Assembly (NCBI RefSeq): GCF_034652275.1
Contig: NZ_JAXIWG010000003.1
Location: 310,001-374,000 of the forward strand
Length of the DNA: 64,000 nucleotides
Origin: Yoonia sp034652275
Lineage (GTDB): Bacteria > Pseudomonadota > Alphaproteobacteria > Rhodobacterales > Rhodobacteraceae
Reading direction: 5' to 3'
Below the pieces are notes generated by a model. That model was not told the origin of the DNA, searched no databases, and saw only the letters and a list, made by a program, of their open reading frames with translations. The first letter of the stretch is position 1. Each line of letters opens with the position of its first letter. This document shows positions 10,301-18,843 of this stretch, piece by piece. The position numbers and the translations under genes were made by a program.

Positions 10301-10508
10301 GATTGGCCTCAACATCAACTTTTTCACGCGCGAGATCGTCTATGGCGCGCCCTCTACGCAATGGTGGACGGAGCTGTCCAGCGCGATTGCTGGCGGGCTG
10401 GTCTTTGCCACGGTGCTGACCTTGCTGGTCACTCCCGCGATGCTGATGCTGGGCGAAAAGCGCGCGAAACGGCATTTGCCGAACACGGCGCTGGCACCTG
10501 CGGAATAG
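7389..10508 (+). CDS. RND-family efflux permease (AcrB/MexF-like)
   Basis: 1039 residues, normal for the family, with about twelve membrane helices in two blocks (first TM at 12-30, clusters near 335-490 and 860-1020) and two large periplasmic loops. VVGMLVDGAIVTVE in the central helix bundle corresponds to the proton-relay TM4 region. It pumps unidentified substrates by proton antiport. Its stop is directly adjacent to the stop of the convergent flavoprotein gene, with no spacer and no visible terminator. Confidence 0.93.
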   Translation: MNGLIDSAFGRGKVVTLVFAFLLMVGAFAYSAIPKESNPEVTIPVVYVSTSLDGISPQDAEDVLVRPMETEFASLTGLSEMIAKAGEGFATVQLEFEPGYDAGQALDDVRQAADRAENDLPDSVQLTVTEINTALFPILTVILSGPVPERTLNAIADNLQDEIEALGGVLEVDVAGKRDELLEVVIDPTVFETYNLSFDELIGSITRNNQLIAAGAIESEAGRIVLKVPGLIENVQDVMELPIITRGQTVVTFADVATIRRTFEDPTGYARIDGQPALALEIKKRAGANIIDTVDEVRSVIDRVRASWPETVEISYTLDESETVKTMLSDLEANVIAAIILVMIVVVYALGLRSSLLVGLAIPGAFLTGVAVLYFMGLTMNIVVLFSLILVVGMLVDGAIVTVELADRYLHEGNSPRVAYARAAKRMAWPIIASTATTLCVFFPLLFWSGVVGEFMKFLPITVIVTLSASLFMALIFIPVVGGMIGKRQGQTAKAKAQLYAAEKGDPRQMTGFMGGYIKVLEWSILRPWTTLSLAMIALVASFVAYGQFGNGLTFFPDVEPDYAQVEILAKDNFSIFEQDALVREVEARLSAYGEVASIYARSGGSRESGDVIGALQLEMTDWDTRRPVALIAEDIRAEMAEIPGIEVQVQTSAAGPGGGKPINLEIFSANDADQTSAVEAVLAEMDRLGGFIDVIDSRPSPGVEWQISVDRSEAARSGADVALLGQAVQLLTRGINVATYRPDDGDGEVDIVVRFPAESRTLEELEALRVPTSVGLVPISNFVSFNPAPRSGVITRIDQARVLTISADVAPGVLANDQTLALQAALDALDLPDSVTIKFGGEAEDQAESMIFLIGAFLSAIGLMFLILLTQFNSFWQAFVVMSAIVFSVAGVLLGLMITGRPFGVVMGGIGVIALAGIVVNNNIVLIDTFNELRAEGQSSLEAALRTGAQRLRPVVLTSVTTALGLMPMVIGLNINFFTREIVYGAPSTQWWTELSSAIAGGLVFATVLTLLVTPAMLMLGEKRAKRHLPNTALAPAE

Positions 10509-11549
10509 TCACACAGGCAGGATGAGGCGGGCCGCCCGTTCGGCGGCGGCCAGCGCCCCTTCGATCAGGCCGCCGTTGTCGGTGGTCAGTTCCGCGCAGG
10601 CAAAGATAATCCGGTCATCCGCGACCTGCCGCAGGGCGGGTGGCAGCAGATAGGCCGGATGCCCCGCTGGTGGCGTGGCGTCTGTCGTGGTGGCGGTGAA
10701 GGCTTCGCGCGACCAGTCCATGATCTGCAACGCGCGCGGCGACGCGGCCTGCGGCCCGAACAGATTGACCAGTTGCGCGATCACGGGTGCGCGCAGGTCG
10801 GTCTGCGCTCGCTGGTCTGCTGGCAAACCCACAAAGCCGAACAGGGCCCCCAGAGGGCCTTGCGCGGGGCTCGCATCATGGATTTCCGCCAACGGGCCAC
10901 GCCTGCTTGCTGCATCGCCGGACAGTCCGTCCTTGCGCCAGAACGGGGTGTCGTAAACCGCGACGCATTTGGCATGGGCGCCCATCCAGACCGGAACGGC
11001 CCCTAGCGCCTGCTGTGCTTCGATGGGCAAGGCGGGGGTAAAAGCCAGCCTTGCGGCCAGCCGTGGCGGGAGGGCGATGACGATCCTGTCCGCGCTGATG
11101 GTGCGACCGTCCTGCAAGGTGGCCCCGTCGTCCGTCACCCGTTGCGCCACGGCACCCGTCAGCAACCGCGCGGGGTCAAGCCGGGCGACAAGGGCGTCCA
11201 CCAGCGCGCCAGTGCCGCCTGCGATCCGCAGCGATCCGGCCATCGACATGAATCCTTGGTCGCGGATGACCTGCCCGTCGGTGTGTTCGTAAAGTTGCAC
11301 GCCTCGGGCATGCTGCTCAAATAGCCGCAGTCCCAGCAGGTCGCACAAGACGGCGACCCGCATCTGTCCGGGCCAGACCCAAGAGGGCCCCAGATCGAAC
11401 GCTTCGCCGTCCAGATGCAGCGACGTGATCCGCCCCCCGAGACGGTCTCGCGCCTCGACAAGCAGAAAATCCTGCCCCGCCATCTGTAGCTGATGGGCAA
11501 GGGCCAGCCCGGTCAGGCCGCCACCGATAATGAGGGTTGAGGTTTTCAT
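10509..11549 (-). CDS. FAD-dependent amine oxidase-like flavoprotein
   Basis: 346 residues, short for a flavin monoamine oxidase. It begins with the dinucleotide motif GGGLTGLALAHQ (about 8-19) and GGRITS (about 41-46) of the amine oxidase/protoporphyrinogen oxidase superfamily, and ends with a substrate/FAD segment near ELTTDNGGLIEGA that matches the family's C-terminal FAD contact. Substrate unknown. It lies just downstream of katG on the same strand but behind a strong terminator, so it probably has its own promoter or relies on read-through. Confidence 0.78.
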   Translation of the reverse strand: MKTSTLIIGGGLTGLALAHQLQMAGQDFLLVEARDRLGGRITSLHLDGEAFDLGPSWVWPGQMRVAVLCDLLGLRLFEQHARGVQLYEHTDGQVIRDQGFMSMAGSLRIAGGTGALVDALVARLDPARLLTGAVAQRVTDDGATLQDGRTISADRIVIALPPRLAARLAFTPALPIEAQQALGAVPVWMGAHAKCVAVYDTPFWRKDGLSGDAASRRGPLAEIHDASPAQGPLGALFGFVGLPADQRAQTDLRAPVIAQLVNLFGPQAASPRALQIMDWSREAFTATTTDATPPAGHPAYLLPPALRQVADDRIIFACAELTTDNGGLIEGALAAAERAARLILPV

Positions 11550-11579
11550 CAGCGGCCCCTTTGCCGTGCAATGGCCGCG

Positions 11580-11613
11580 AAAAAGGGGCGCAGCCGATGA
11601 ACCGGCTGCGCCC
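11580..11613 (-). terminator. Rho-independent terminator of katG
   Basis: A perfect 11-bp stem (GGGCGCAGCCG at 11586-11596 against CGGCTGCGCCC at 11603-11613) with a 6-nt loop. On the reverse strand it ends in five T residues (11580-11584). It starts 8 nt after the katG stop. Confidence 0.9.
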
Positions 11614-11621
11614 TGTCCTGC

Positions 11622-13823
11622 TTATTTCAGATCGAAACGGTCCAGTTCCATGACCTTGGTCCATGCCTGCACGAAGCGACCGACAAAGCGCTCTGCCTGA
11701 TCGTTCTGGGCATAGACCTCGGCGATGGCGCGCAGTTGCGAGTTCGACCCGAACACCAGATCGACCCGCGTGCCGGTCCATTTCACCGCACCAGTCGCGC
11801 GGTCACGGCCTTCGAACGCGTTTTCGTCGCCGGCGACAGGGGTCCAGTCATAGGCCATGTCGGTCAGGTTGACGAAAAAGTCGTTGGTCAGCGTGCCGGG
11901 TTTGTCGGTCAGCACACCGTGGCTGGTGTTGCCATAGGTCGCCCCCAGAACACGCAGGCCACCGACTAGCGCGGTCATTTCCGGTGCGGACAGACCCAGA
12001 AGTTGCGCACGGTCCACCAGCAGTTTTTCGGCGGCCACCGACAGGCCGGGCTTGAGGTAGTTGCGGAAACCATCGGCAATCGGTTCCATCACCTCGAAGC
12101 TTTCGGCATCGGTCTGTTCGGCGCTGGCGTCGGTCCGGCCGGGCGTGAACGGCACCGACAGGTCGTGACCGGCAGCTTTGGCCGCCGCCTCGATTGCGGC
12201 AGATCCACCCAGCACGATCAGATCGGCCAGCGACACGCGCTTGTTGCCGGTCTGGGCCGCGTTGAACGCGCTTTGCACGCCTTCGAGCGCTGCCAGCACC
12301 TTGGACAACTCGGCAGGTTCGTTGACGGTCCAGTCCTTTTGCGGGGCCAGACGGATGCGTGCGCCATTGGCACCGCCACGGTTGTCCGACCCGCGGAAGG
12401 TCGAGGCCGAGGCCCAGGCCGTGCGCACCAGTTCCTGCACGCTCAGACCTGTCGCCATGATCTGCGACTTGAGCGCGGTCACATCGGCAGAATCGATCAG
12501 GTCGTGATCGACGGCGGGGATCGGGTCCTGCCAGATCAGGTCCTCGGCGGGGACTTCGTTGCCGAGATACAGCACCTTTGGCCCCATGTCGCGGTGGGTC
12601 AGCTTGAACCATGCGCGGGCATAGGCATCGGCGAAAATCTCGGGGTTTTCGTGGTAGTGCTTGGAAATCCGCGCATAGGCGGGGTCGAGTTTCAGCGCCA
12701 TATCGGCGGTGGTCATCATCGGCGCATGGCGGCGTGCGGGGTCATGGGCGTCAAGCACCGCATCCGACATGGCACCATTGGCGGGGCGCCACTGGTTCGC
12801 ACCGGCGGGGCTTTTCGTCAGTTCCCAATCGTTGCCGAGCAGGGTGTCGAAATAGCTCATGTCCCATGTCGTGGGCGTTGGGGTCCAAGCGCCTTCGATG
12901 CCGCTGGTCGTGGTGTGCACACCCTTGCCGGTGCCGAAACCGTTCTTCCAGCCGAACCCCATCTGGTGGATCGGCGCGCCTTCGGGCTCGGGGCCGACAA
13001 GAGCTGCGTCACCCGCACCATGCGATTTGCCGAAGGTGTGGCCACCGGCGACCAATGCGACGGTTTCCTCGTCGTTCATCGCCATGCGCGCGAATGTTTC
13101 GCGAATGTCACGGGCGGATGCCAGCGGATCGGGGTTGCCGTTCGGGCCTTCGGGGTTGACGTAGATCAGACCCATCTGCACGGCGGCCAGCGGGTTTTCC
13201 AGCTCGCGGTCACCTTTGTAGCGGGTGTCGCCGAGCCATGTATCCTCGGTGCCCCAATAGATGTCTTCCTCGGGTTCCCAGATATCGGCACGGCCGCCGC
13301 CGAAACCGAAGGTCTTGAAGCCCATCGATTCCATCGCGACGTTGCCCGCAAGGATCATCAGGTCGGCCCAGGAAATCTGGTTGCCGTATTTCTGCTTGAG
13401 CGGCCAGAGCAACCGGCGCGCTTTATCGAGGTTGCCGTTGTCGGGCCAACTGTTCAGCGGTGCGAAACGCTGGGTGCCGGACCGCGACCCGCCACGCCCA
13501 TCAGCGGTGCGGTAGGTGCCGGCGCTGTGCCATGCCATGCGCACAAAGAACGGGCCGTAGTGGCCGTAGTCTGCTGGCCACCAGTCCTGGCTGTCGGTCA
13601 TCAGCGCGGTCAGGTCCTGCTTCAGCGCCTGCAGGTCGAGTTTCTTGAACTCTTCGGCATAGTTGAAATCCGGGCCGATCGGGTCAAGCGCGGGCGCGTT
13701 CTGGTGCAGGATGCGCAGGTTCAACTGGTTGGGCCACCAGTCGCGGTTGCCGCGTGTGCCGGTCGTCGTGTTCAGCCCGACGCCATGCATGACTGGGCAT
13801 TTTCCAACATCATTTCCGTCCAT
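11622..13823 (-). CDS. katG: Catalase-peroxidase
   Basis: 733 residues, full length. The distal heme pocket motif has Arg95, Trp98 and His99 (RMAWHSAGTYR), and the proximal His lies in AGGHTFGKSHGAG, as in bacterial KatG. It degrades H2O2 by catalase and peroxidase activity. It is transcribed divergently from oxyR; the 139-bp gap contains two T-N11-A palindromes. An efficient terminator follows. The duplicated C-terminal half lacking heme is present, as usual. Confidence 0.97.
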   Translation of the reverse strand: MDGNDVGKCPVMHGVGLNTTTGTRGNRDWWPNQLNLRILHQNAPALDPIGPDFNYAEEFKKLDLQALKQDLTALMTDSQDWWPADYGHYGPFFVRMAWHSAGTYRTADGRGGSRSGTQRFAPLNSWPDNGNLDKARRLLWPLKQKYGNQISWADLMILAGNVAMESMGFKTFGFGGGRADIWEPEEDIYWGTEDTWLGDTRYKGDRELENPLAAVQMGLIYVNPEGPNGNPDPLASARDIRETFARMAMNDEETVALVAGGHTFGKSHGAGDAALVGPEPEGAPIHQMGFGWKNGFGTGKGVHTTTSGIEGAWTPTPTTWDMSYFDTLLGNDWELTKSPAGANQWRPANGAMSDAVLDAHDPARRHAPMMTTADMALKLDPAYARISKHYHENPEIFADAYARAWFKLTHRDMGPKVLYLGNEVPAEDLIWQDPIPAVDHDLIDSADVTALKSQIMATGLSVQELVRTAWASASTFRGSDNRGGANGARIRLAPQKDWTVNEPAELSKVLAALEGVQSAFNAAQTGNKRVSLADLIVLGGSAAIEAAAKAAGHDLSVPFTPGRTDASAEQTDAESFEVMEPIADGFRNYLKPGLSVAAEKLLVDRAQLLGLSAPEMTALVGGLRVLGATYGNTSHGVLTDKPGTLTNDFFVNLTDMAYDWTPVAGDENAFEGRDRATGAVKWTGTRVDLVFGSNSQLRAIAEVYAQNDQAERFVGRFVQAWTKVMELDRFDLK

Positions 13824-13890
13824 GATTCTCTCTCCGATCGTGTTGTGGCAAAGCAGGTTCGCGACAAAGCCGCTTGGATGGCTTGTGCGA

Positions 13891-13905
13891 TTAGAACTCT
13901 TCTAA
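13891..13905. promoter_or_regulatory. Candidate OxyR operator 1 (LysR box) in the katG-oxyR gap
   Basis: Perfect inverted repeat TTAGAA-CTC-TTCTAA. Its inner 13 bp is a T-N11-A box, the general LysR-type recognition form. It lies 68 bp upstream of the katG start and 57 bp upstream of oxyR. Confidence 0.6.
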
Positions 13906-13949
13906 CATAAGCGCTTCATTTGTTTAAGTTGCAATTTGTAATAGTTTCG

Positions 13950-13964
13950 ATAACTTCAGGTTAT
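13950..13964. promoter_or_regulatory. Candidate OxyR operator 2 overlapping the oxyR start codon
   Basis: Perfect inverted repeat ATAAC-TTCAG-GTTAT, again with a T-N11-A core. It overlaps the first two bases of the oxyR ATG, a position that would suit autorepression. Confidence 0.5.
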
Positions 13965-14865
13965 GAACATCACACTCAAACAACTCCGCTATTTCGAGGC
14001 GCTGGCCCGCCACGGCCATTTCGGGCGTGCGGCGGATGCCTGCGCCATTTCGCAACCCGCCCTGTCGGTGCAGATCAAGGAACTGGAAAGCACGCTTGGC
14101 ACGGCCCTGTTCGAACGCGGTGCGCGGCAGGTGCGGCTGACCGCCTTTGGCGAAAGCTGGGCGCAACGGGTGCGCGGCATCTTGCAGGCGGTTGACGAAT
14201 TGGCCGATATGGCGCGCGCGGCGCAATCGGGGCTGGCAGGGCGGTTGCGGATCGGGGTGATCCCGACCATCGCCCCCTACCTTTTGCCGGGGCTGATCGG
14301 CGCGCTGGGACGCAGCTTTCCCGATCTTGATGTGCATGTGCGCGAAACCATGACCCAGCGTCTGATCGAGGAATTGCACGACGGGCAGATCGACACCGCC
14401 ATCGTCGCTTTGCCCGTGGCCGAACCCGCGTTGGAGGAACTGGCACTGTTTGAGGAAAAGCTGCTGCTCGTCCGGTCCGAAAAGGACGGCGCGGCCCCTG
14501 TCCCGCAACCCGCCGACCTGCGCGACATGCGGTTGTTGCTGCTGGAAGAAGGCCATTGTTTCCGCGATCAGGCCTTGTCGTTCTGCAACCTGCAATCCGC
14601 GATGACCCGCGACGGGCTGGACGGCAGTTCGCTGTCCACGCTGGTGCAGATGGTGGGCGCGGGGATCGGGGTCACGCTGATCCCGCAGATGGCCGTTGCG
14701 GTCGAGACCCGGTCAGCACCCGTGCGCATCAGCCGCTTTGCCGACCCGCAACCGGCGCGCACGGTGGGGATGATCTGGCGCAAGACCAATCCGATGGCGG
14801 CGCAATTCCGGCAGGTGGCCGAGGTGGTGCGCCAGACGGCGGGTGATTTGACGCAGGATCAGTGA
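13963..14865 (+). CDS. oxyR: Hydrogen peroxide-inducible transcriptional regulator
   Basis: 300-residue LysR-family protein: N-terminal winged HTH (about 1-60) and periplasmic-binding-like effector domain (about 90-295). Cys199 and Cys208 in GHCFRDQALSFC fall at the same numbers as the redox-switch pair of E. coli OxyR. Divergent placement next to katG supports peroxide sensing. The 3' end overlaps the convergent Hint-domain gene by 7 nt. Confidence 0.95.
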   Translation: MNITLKQLRYFEALARHGHFGRAADACAISQPALSVQIKELESTLGTALFERGARQVRLTAFGESWAQRVRGILQAVDELADMARAAQSGLAGRLRIGVIPTIAPYLLPGLIGALGRSFPDLDVHVRETMTQRLIEELHDGQIDTAIVALPVAEPALEELALFEEKLLLVRSEKDGAAPVPQPADLRDMRLLLLEEGHCFRDQALSFCNLQSAMTRDGLDGSSLSTLVQMVGAGIGVTLIPQMAVAVETRSAPVRISRFADPQPARTVGMIWRKTNPMAAQFRQVAEVVRQTAGDLTQDQ

Positions 14866-15983
14866 GTTTCGGACAATAGGGCCTTGTGGTTCTGAAGATG
14901 CCGTTGCGCCAGCGTGCGGGCGCTGTGTCCGGCCATGACCGGGCGCACCGCATCGCACAGCTCTTCGACAAGGCCGGGAAAGATCAGCGCCAGTTCCTGA
15001 CGGGCGTCCGGCGACATGCCGCGCAAGGCCTGCGGACCGACCAGCAGCGTTTCCGCCCAGATACCTTCGGCGCGCACCATCTCGTGCCGGTCCAGCCGCA
15101 GATGCAGATAGCTGACATCGCGCGGTCGCATGACAGGGCTGATCCCGGGAATGGCGGACAGCTGTTTCACGGCAACCAGCGCCTCGGGCGAACCGGCCAT
15201 GCGCGCCACGATTTTCGAGCGCACAAGGACGCGGTGCTGCGGCGACAGCCACAGATCGCGCATAGGCAGGCCCGCGCCCATGGCCCCCGCCGCGATACAG
15301 ACTGGCAGGATATTGCGGTGCAGCACGGTTGTGGCAAGGCTGATGTCGCTGCGCCCGATCCAGCGGATGGGCTGCAATCCGCTGTCCAGCGTCTCGACCA
15401 GATCGCCGACCGCCAGTCTCTCGATCGGGACTTGCCCTTTGTCTGTCGCGATCAACGTGCCGGCGCAGAAACAGATCACATTGAACGCAGCGTAGGCGTC
15501 GGTGAAATCCAGCTCGCTGTTATTGTTGCCGGCATTGGGGTCACCGTTCTGGGCAGAGCCGGGATAAAAAAGCGTGGTCGGTGTCGTGGGCAGACCGCCA
15601 TTGATGTTGTAAAGCAGGAAATTCGACCCGCGGCTGAACACGATGTATTCGTCGCCGCCCCCCACACCCGAGACAAGGTCGTTGCGCGGGCCAAGATTGC
15701 CGATGCCCGGAATATTTGCCCAGTTTGCGGTATCGGTCGTCGGGTCGCCGGTGCCTGTGTATTGCTCCAACCGCCAGCCTTGGCCGTTCCTGAAAAACGT
15801 GTCGGTTGTATTTCTGTTCTGGAACCAGACGAGGCGATACACATCCGTTGGCCCGCCCAATGCGGTGACATTGTTCATGACCATGCCGAAATTCGGATCG
15901 CCGGGGTTGCCCTGATTTGTCGGCTGCCCCGAGATCGTGGCCACCTGATCACCCGTCAACAAAATGGGGGTCGTATAGGTCAT
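14859..15983 (-). CDS. Hint-domain (Hedgehog/intein-type, Hint_2) protein
   Basis: 374 residues. The C-terminal part (about 172-330) is a Hint module: candidate nucleophile Cys173 in CFCAGT, then GDLVETLDSG, and the conserved His250 in LSPQH. The N-terminal 165 residues are Gly/Asn/Asp-rich and low in Lys, like secreted beta-rich proteins; no classical signal peptide is seen, so export by type I secretion is possible. Such proteins are common in Rhodobacteraceae and their targets are mostly unknown. Autoproteolysis is inferred from the family only. Confidence 0.8.
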   Translation of the reverse strand: MTYTTPILLTGDQVATISGQPTNQGNPGDPNFGMVMNNVTALGGPTDVYRLVWFQNRNTTDTFFRNGQGWRLEQYTGTGDPTTDTANWANIPGIGNLGPRNDLVSGVGGGDEYIVFSRGSNFLLYNINGGLPTTPTTLFYPGSAQNGDPNAGNNNSELDFTDAYAAFNVICFCAGTLIATDKGQVPIERLAVGDLVETLDSGLQPIRWIGRSDISLATTVLHRNILPVCIAAGAMGAGLPMRDLWLSPQHRVLVRSKIVARMAGSPEALVAVKQLSAIPGISPVMRPRDVSYLHLRLDRHEMVRAEGIWAETLLVGPQALRGMSPDARQELALIFPGLVEELCDAVRPVMAGHSARTLAQRHLQNHKALLSETH

Positions 15984-16151
15984 GGGGCGAAAGTGTCATA
16001 ACACAAGCGAACAGTCATCAGCATTCACGCCCGATTTGCAGTTTCGTCACAGAGGATCGTGCGGCACGACGTAACGTCCATGCCAAATCATGTGCTTCAC
16101 AACCAAGATATTCCCGCTAGGGTCAGTGAAACGCTTTTGGGAGGAAGCACT

Positions 16152-17864
16152 TTGGCAAACGACCGTCCGTGGACGGCCTTTTATGGCCCGTCCGTTCCAA
16201 GCTCGATTGACGACATGCCATACCGGAGCCTTGGCGATTTCATCACTTCGACCGCTGCCGTCTATGGCGACCTGCCTGCCTTTACGACAGTTCTGCCCAA
16301 CGGCATGAACGGCACGCTGTCGTTCCGCCAAGCGGACGAGATGTCCGACGCCTTGGCCGTCTATCTGCGCGATGTTGCTGGATTGCAGGCAGGCGACCGT
16401 GTGGCGGTGCAGGTGCCCAATTGCCTGTCCTATCCGGTGGCGGCGATGGCGGTGTTCAAGGCGGGCTGCGTCTTGGTCAACGTCAACCCGCTCTACACCG
16501 CCGAGGAGATGGCCAAGCAGTTCAGCGACGCCGAACCCGCCGCCGTCATCGTGGTGGACATGTTCGCCGACAAGCTGGCCGAGGCCGTCAAAACCTATCC
16601 GTTGCAGCATGTGATCGTGACGCGCGTGGCCGAATACCTGCCGCGGCTGCCCAAGATGATCGTCGGACTGGTGCAGAAACACTGGGACAAGTCGGTCCTG
16701 CCGATCACCATCCCGCATATCCGCCTGCCTGATGCCATCGCGGCAGGGCGTGCGAAACACGACAGCCTGCACAATGCGATCGAGGCTTACCGCAGCACGA
16801 TCAGCCCCGATGACGTGGCCTGCCTGCAGTATACCGGCGGGACGACAGGCGTGTCCAAGGGCGCGATGCTGTCACATGCCAATATCCTGATGAACATGTC
16901 GCAGACCATGTCGCTGATCACCAATCTGGAAAAGGGCAAGGAAACAGCGCTGACCGCGCTGCCGCTCTATCATATCTTTGCCTTTACGGTGAATTTCCTC
17001 GGGTTTTATTCCATCGGTGCGCGCAACATCCTGATCCCGAACCCGCGCCCTTTGTCGAACCTCAAACGTGCCTTCGAGAATTACAAGATCACATGGATGA
17101 GCGGGGTGAACACCCTGTTCAACGGGCTGAACAACGAAATCTGGTTCCTCGACACGCCGCCCAAACATCTCAAATTCGCCTCGGCGGGCGGGATGGCTTT
17201 GCAGACATCGGTGGCCGAACGCTGGGAACAGGTCACAGGCAAGCCTGTGCTCGAAGGTTACGGGCTGACCGAATCCTCGCCTGTGCTGACCTTCAACCCC
17301 TTCGGGCAGGTCCGGCACGGCAGTATCGGCGTGCCGATCCCGTCCACCGATGTGCGCTGCGTCGATGAAGACGGGGCCGATGTGCCGCAGGGTCAACCCG
17401 GCGAGCTGATCGCCAAGGGGCCGCAGATCATGCTGGGCTACTGGCGCAAACCCGAAGAGACCGCCAAGACGGTCCAGAACGGCTGGCTGTTGACCGGCGA
17501 TATCGGGATCATGGACGGCGACGGCTATTTCCGCATCGTGGACCGCAAGAAGGATATGATCCTTGTGTCGGGCTTCAACGTCTATCCCAACGAGATTGAA
17601 GATATCATCGCCGCCCATCCCGATGTGGTCGAGGTCGCCGTGATCGGCGTGCCGGACGGTGCGGCGGGCGAGGCGGTGAAAGCCTTTGTCGTTGCGCGCA
17701 GCGAGGCGCTGAGCAAGGATGACCTGCGCGCCTACTGCAAGGACCACCTGACCGGCTACAAGGTGCCCAAATTCGTGGAGTTCCGCGACGAATTGCCGAA
17801 ATCCAACGTCGGAAAAATCCTGCGCAAGGATCTGCGCGCGCAGGAAAAGGCGCAGGCGGCGTGA
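16152..17864 (+). CDS. Long-chain fatty acid--CoA ligase (AMP-forming)
   Basis: 570 residues. The start is taken as TTG 16152 because a perfect GGAGG lies 7 nt upstream (16139-16144 region); a GTG 31 codons earlier has no such site. The adenylate-forming P-loop YTGGTTGVSKGAM is at about 227-239, GYGLTESSPV in the middle and the C-terminal hinge DRKKDMILVSGFN follows. It activates fatty acids to acyl-CoA for beta-oxidation or lipid synthesis. FadD-like by length and motifs; exact chain length is unknown. A BASS transporter follows 30 bp downstream. Confidence 0.9.
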   Translation: MANDRPWTAFYGPSVPSSIDDMPYRSLGDFITSTAAVYGDLPAFTTVLPNGMNGTLSFRQADEMSDALAVYLRDVAGLQAGDRVAVQVPNCLSYPVAAMAVFKAGCVLVNVNPLYTAEEMAKQFSDAEPAAVIVVDMFADKLAEAVKTYPLQHVIVTRVAEYLPRLPKMIVGLVQKHWDKSVLPITIPHIRLPDAIAAGRAKHDSLHNAIEAYRSTISPDDVACLQYTGGTTGVSKGAMLSHANILMNMSQTMSLITNLEKGKETALTALPLYHIFAFTVNFLGFYSIGARNILIPNPRPLSNLKRAFENYKITWMSGVNTLFNGLNNEIWFLDTPPKHLKFASAGGMALQTSVAERWEQVTGKPVLEGYGLTESSPVLTFNPFGQVRHGSIGVPIPSTDVRCVDEDGADVPQGQPGELIAKGPQIMLGYWRKPEETAKTVQNGWLLTGDIGIMDGDGYFRIVDRKKDMILVSGFNVYPNEIEDIIAAHPDVVEVAVIGVPDGAAGEAVKAFVVARSEALSKDDLRAYCKDHLTGYKVPKFVEFRDELPKSNVGKILRKDLRAQEKAQAA

Positions 17865-17894
17865 TGCGGTTGGTGTTGAAAGGGATGGTGTAAC

Positions 17895-18776
17895 ATGGTC
17901 GGACCGCTTGAACAGGCCGTACTGGCGCTGATGATTTTCGTGATCATGCTGGGGATGGGCGCGTCCCTGACCCCGCGTGATTTTGCGCTGGCACTGAAAC
18001 GGCCTTACGGCCTTGGCGTCGGGGTGATTTCGCAATTCGGCTTCATGCCGCTGATCGGCTTCGTGCTGGCCACGACCCTGCCGGTGTCGGACCCGATCAA
18101 GATCGGTATCCTGATCATGGCCTGCATGCCGGGCGGGACCACGTCGAATATCTTTACCTATTTTTCCAAAGGCAATCTGGCGCTGTCGGTGCTGATGACG
18201 GTCACGTCCACCGTCTTCGGTGTGATCCTGATCCCGATCGTGCTGCTGGTTTATGCCGGTGCGCTTGATCTGGATATCCCGCGCGAGAATATCATCGTGA
18301 CGCTGATCCTGCTGCTGGTGCCGGTCGCCATCGGGATGGTCCTGCGCAAGTTCAGCGCCAATGTGGGGGCCGTGACCGAGTTTTTCGGCTCGCTGCTGGC
18401 GCTTGTCTTTATCCTGTTTCTGATCGTGTCATGGATTCCGCGCAACTGGGAATTCCTTCTCGCGACCACATGGGGCACGTATTTTGCGTCGATCATGCTG
18501 GGAGTGTTCGGGTTTGCCATCGGCTACGGTTTCGCAAAGCTGCTGAAGCTGCACCCGCGCAACGCGCGCACCGTCGCGCTGGAAACGGGGATCCAGAACG
18601 GCCCGCTTGCGATCGCGATCATCGCTTTCACCTTCAGCGGGACCGAGGCGCAGGGGATCATGGCCGTCCCCGCGCTATATTCGTTGTTCATCGTGATGAC
18701 CTCGGCAGCACTGACGCTGTGGTTCCGGCGGATCAACACGGCGGGGGAACAGCCGCTGCCGAACGGGTTGTTGTGA
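17895..18776 (+). CDS. Bile acid:sodium symporter (BASS) family transporter
   Basis: 293 residues with about ten membrane helices. The segments MACMPGGTTSNIFTYFSKGN (about 75-94) and ETGIQNGPLAI (about 230-240) match the two sodium-binding crossover regions of BASS proteins. It probably imports an organic anion with sodium; roseobacter members are rarely bile-acid transporters in practice. It follows the acyl-CoA ligase closely and may share its transcript, hinting at a carboxylate substrate, but that is only context. Confidence 0.85.
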   Translation: MVGPLEQAVLALMIFVIMLGMGASLTPRDFALALKRPYGLGVGVISQFGFMPLIGFVLATTLPVSDPIKIGILIMACMPGGTTSNIFTYFSKGNLALSVLMTVTSTVFGVILIPIVLLVYAGALDLDIPRENIIVTLILLLVPVAIGMVLRKFSANVGAVTEFFGSLLALVFILFLIVSWIPRNWEFLLATTWGTYFASIMLGVFGFAIGYGFAKLLKLHPRNARTVALETGIQNGPLAIAIIAFTFSGTEAQGIMAVPALYSLFIVMTSAALTLWFRRINTAGEQPLPNGLL

Positions 18777-18798
18777 GGGTGGTGTCAAAAACTTTGAT

Positions 18799-18834
18799 GC
18801 CTCCGCGGCGGGGATATTTGGGCTCGAACGATGA
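18799..18834 (+). repeat. Dispersed intergenic repeat, copy C
   Basis: Copy with one inserted base (GCCTCCGCGGCGGGGATATTT) followed by GGGCTCGAACGATGA. It fills the 67-bp gap between the convergent BASS transporter and HD-GYP genes. Confidence 0.8.
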
Positions 18835-18843
18835 AGGAGCGGG

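Noticed and set aside
7329..10475. 1048-codon open frame opposite the RND permease
   Set aside because: Long antisense frames are common in G+C-rich genes; translation is Gln/His/Arg-rich without any domain, and the forward gene is a clear efflux pump.
12003..13910. 635-codon frame opposite katG
   Set aside because: Shadow of katG in a G+C-rich frame; no recognisable motif.
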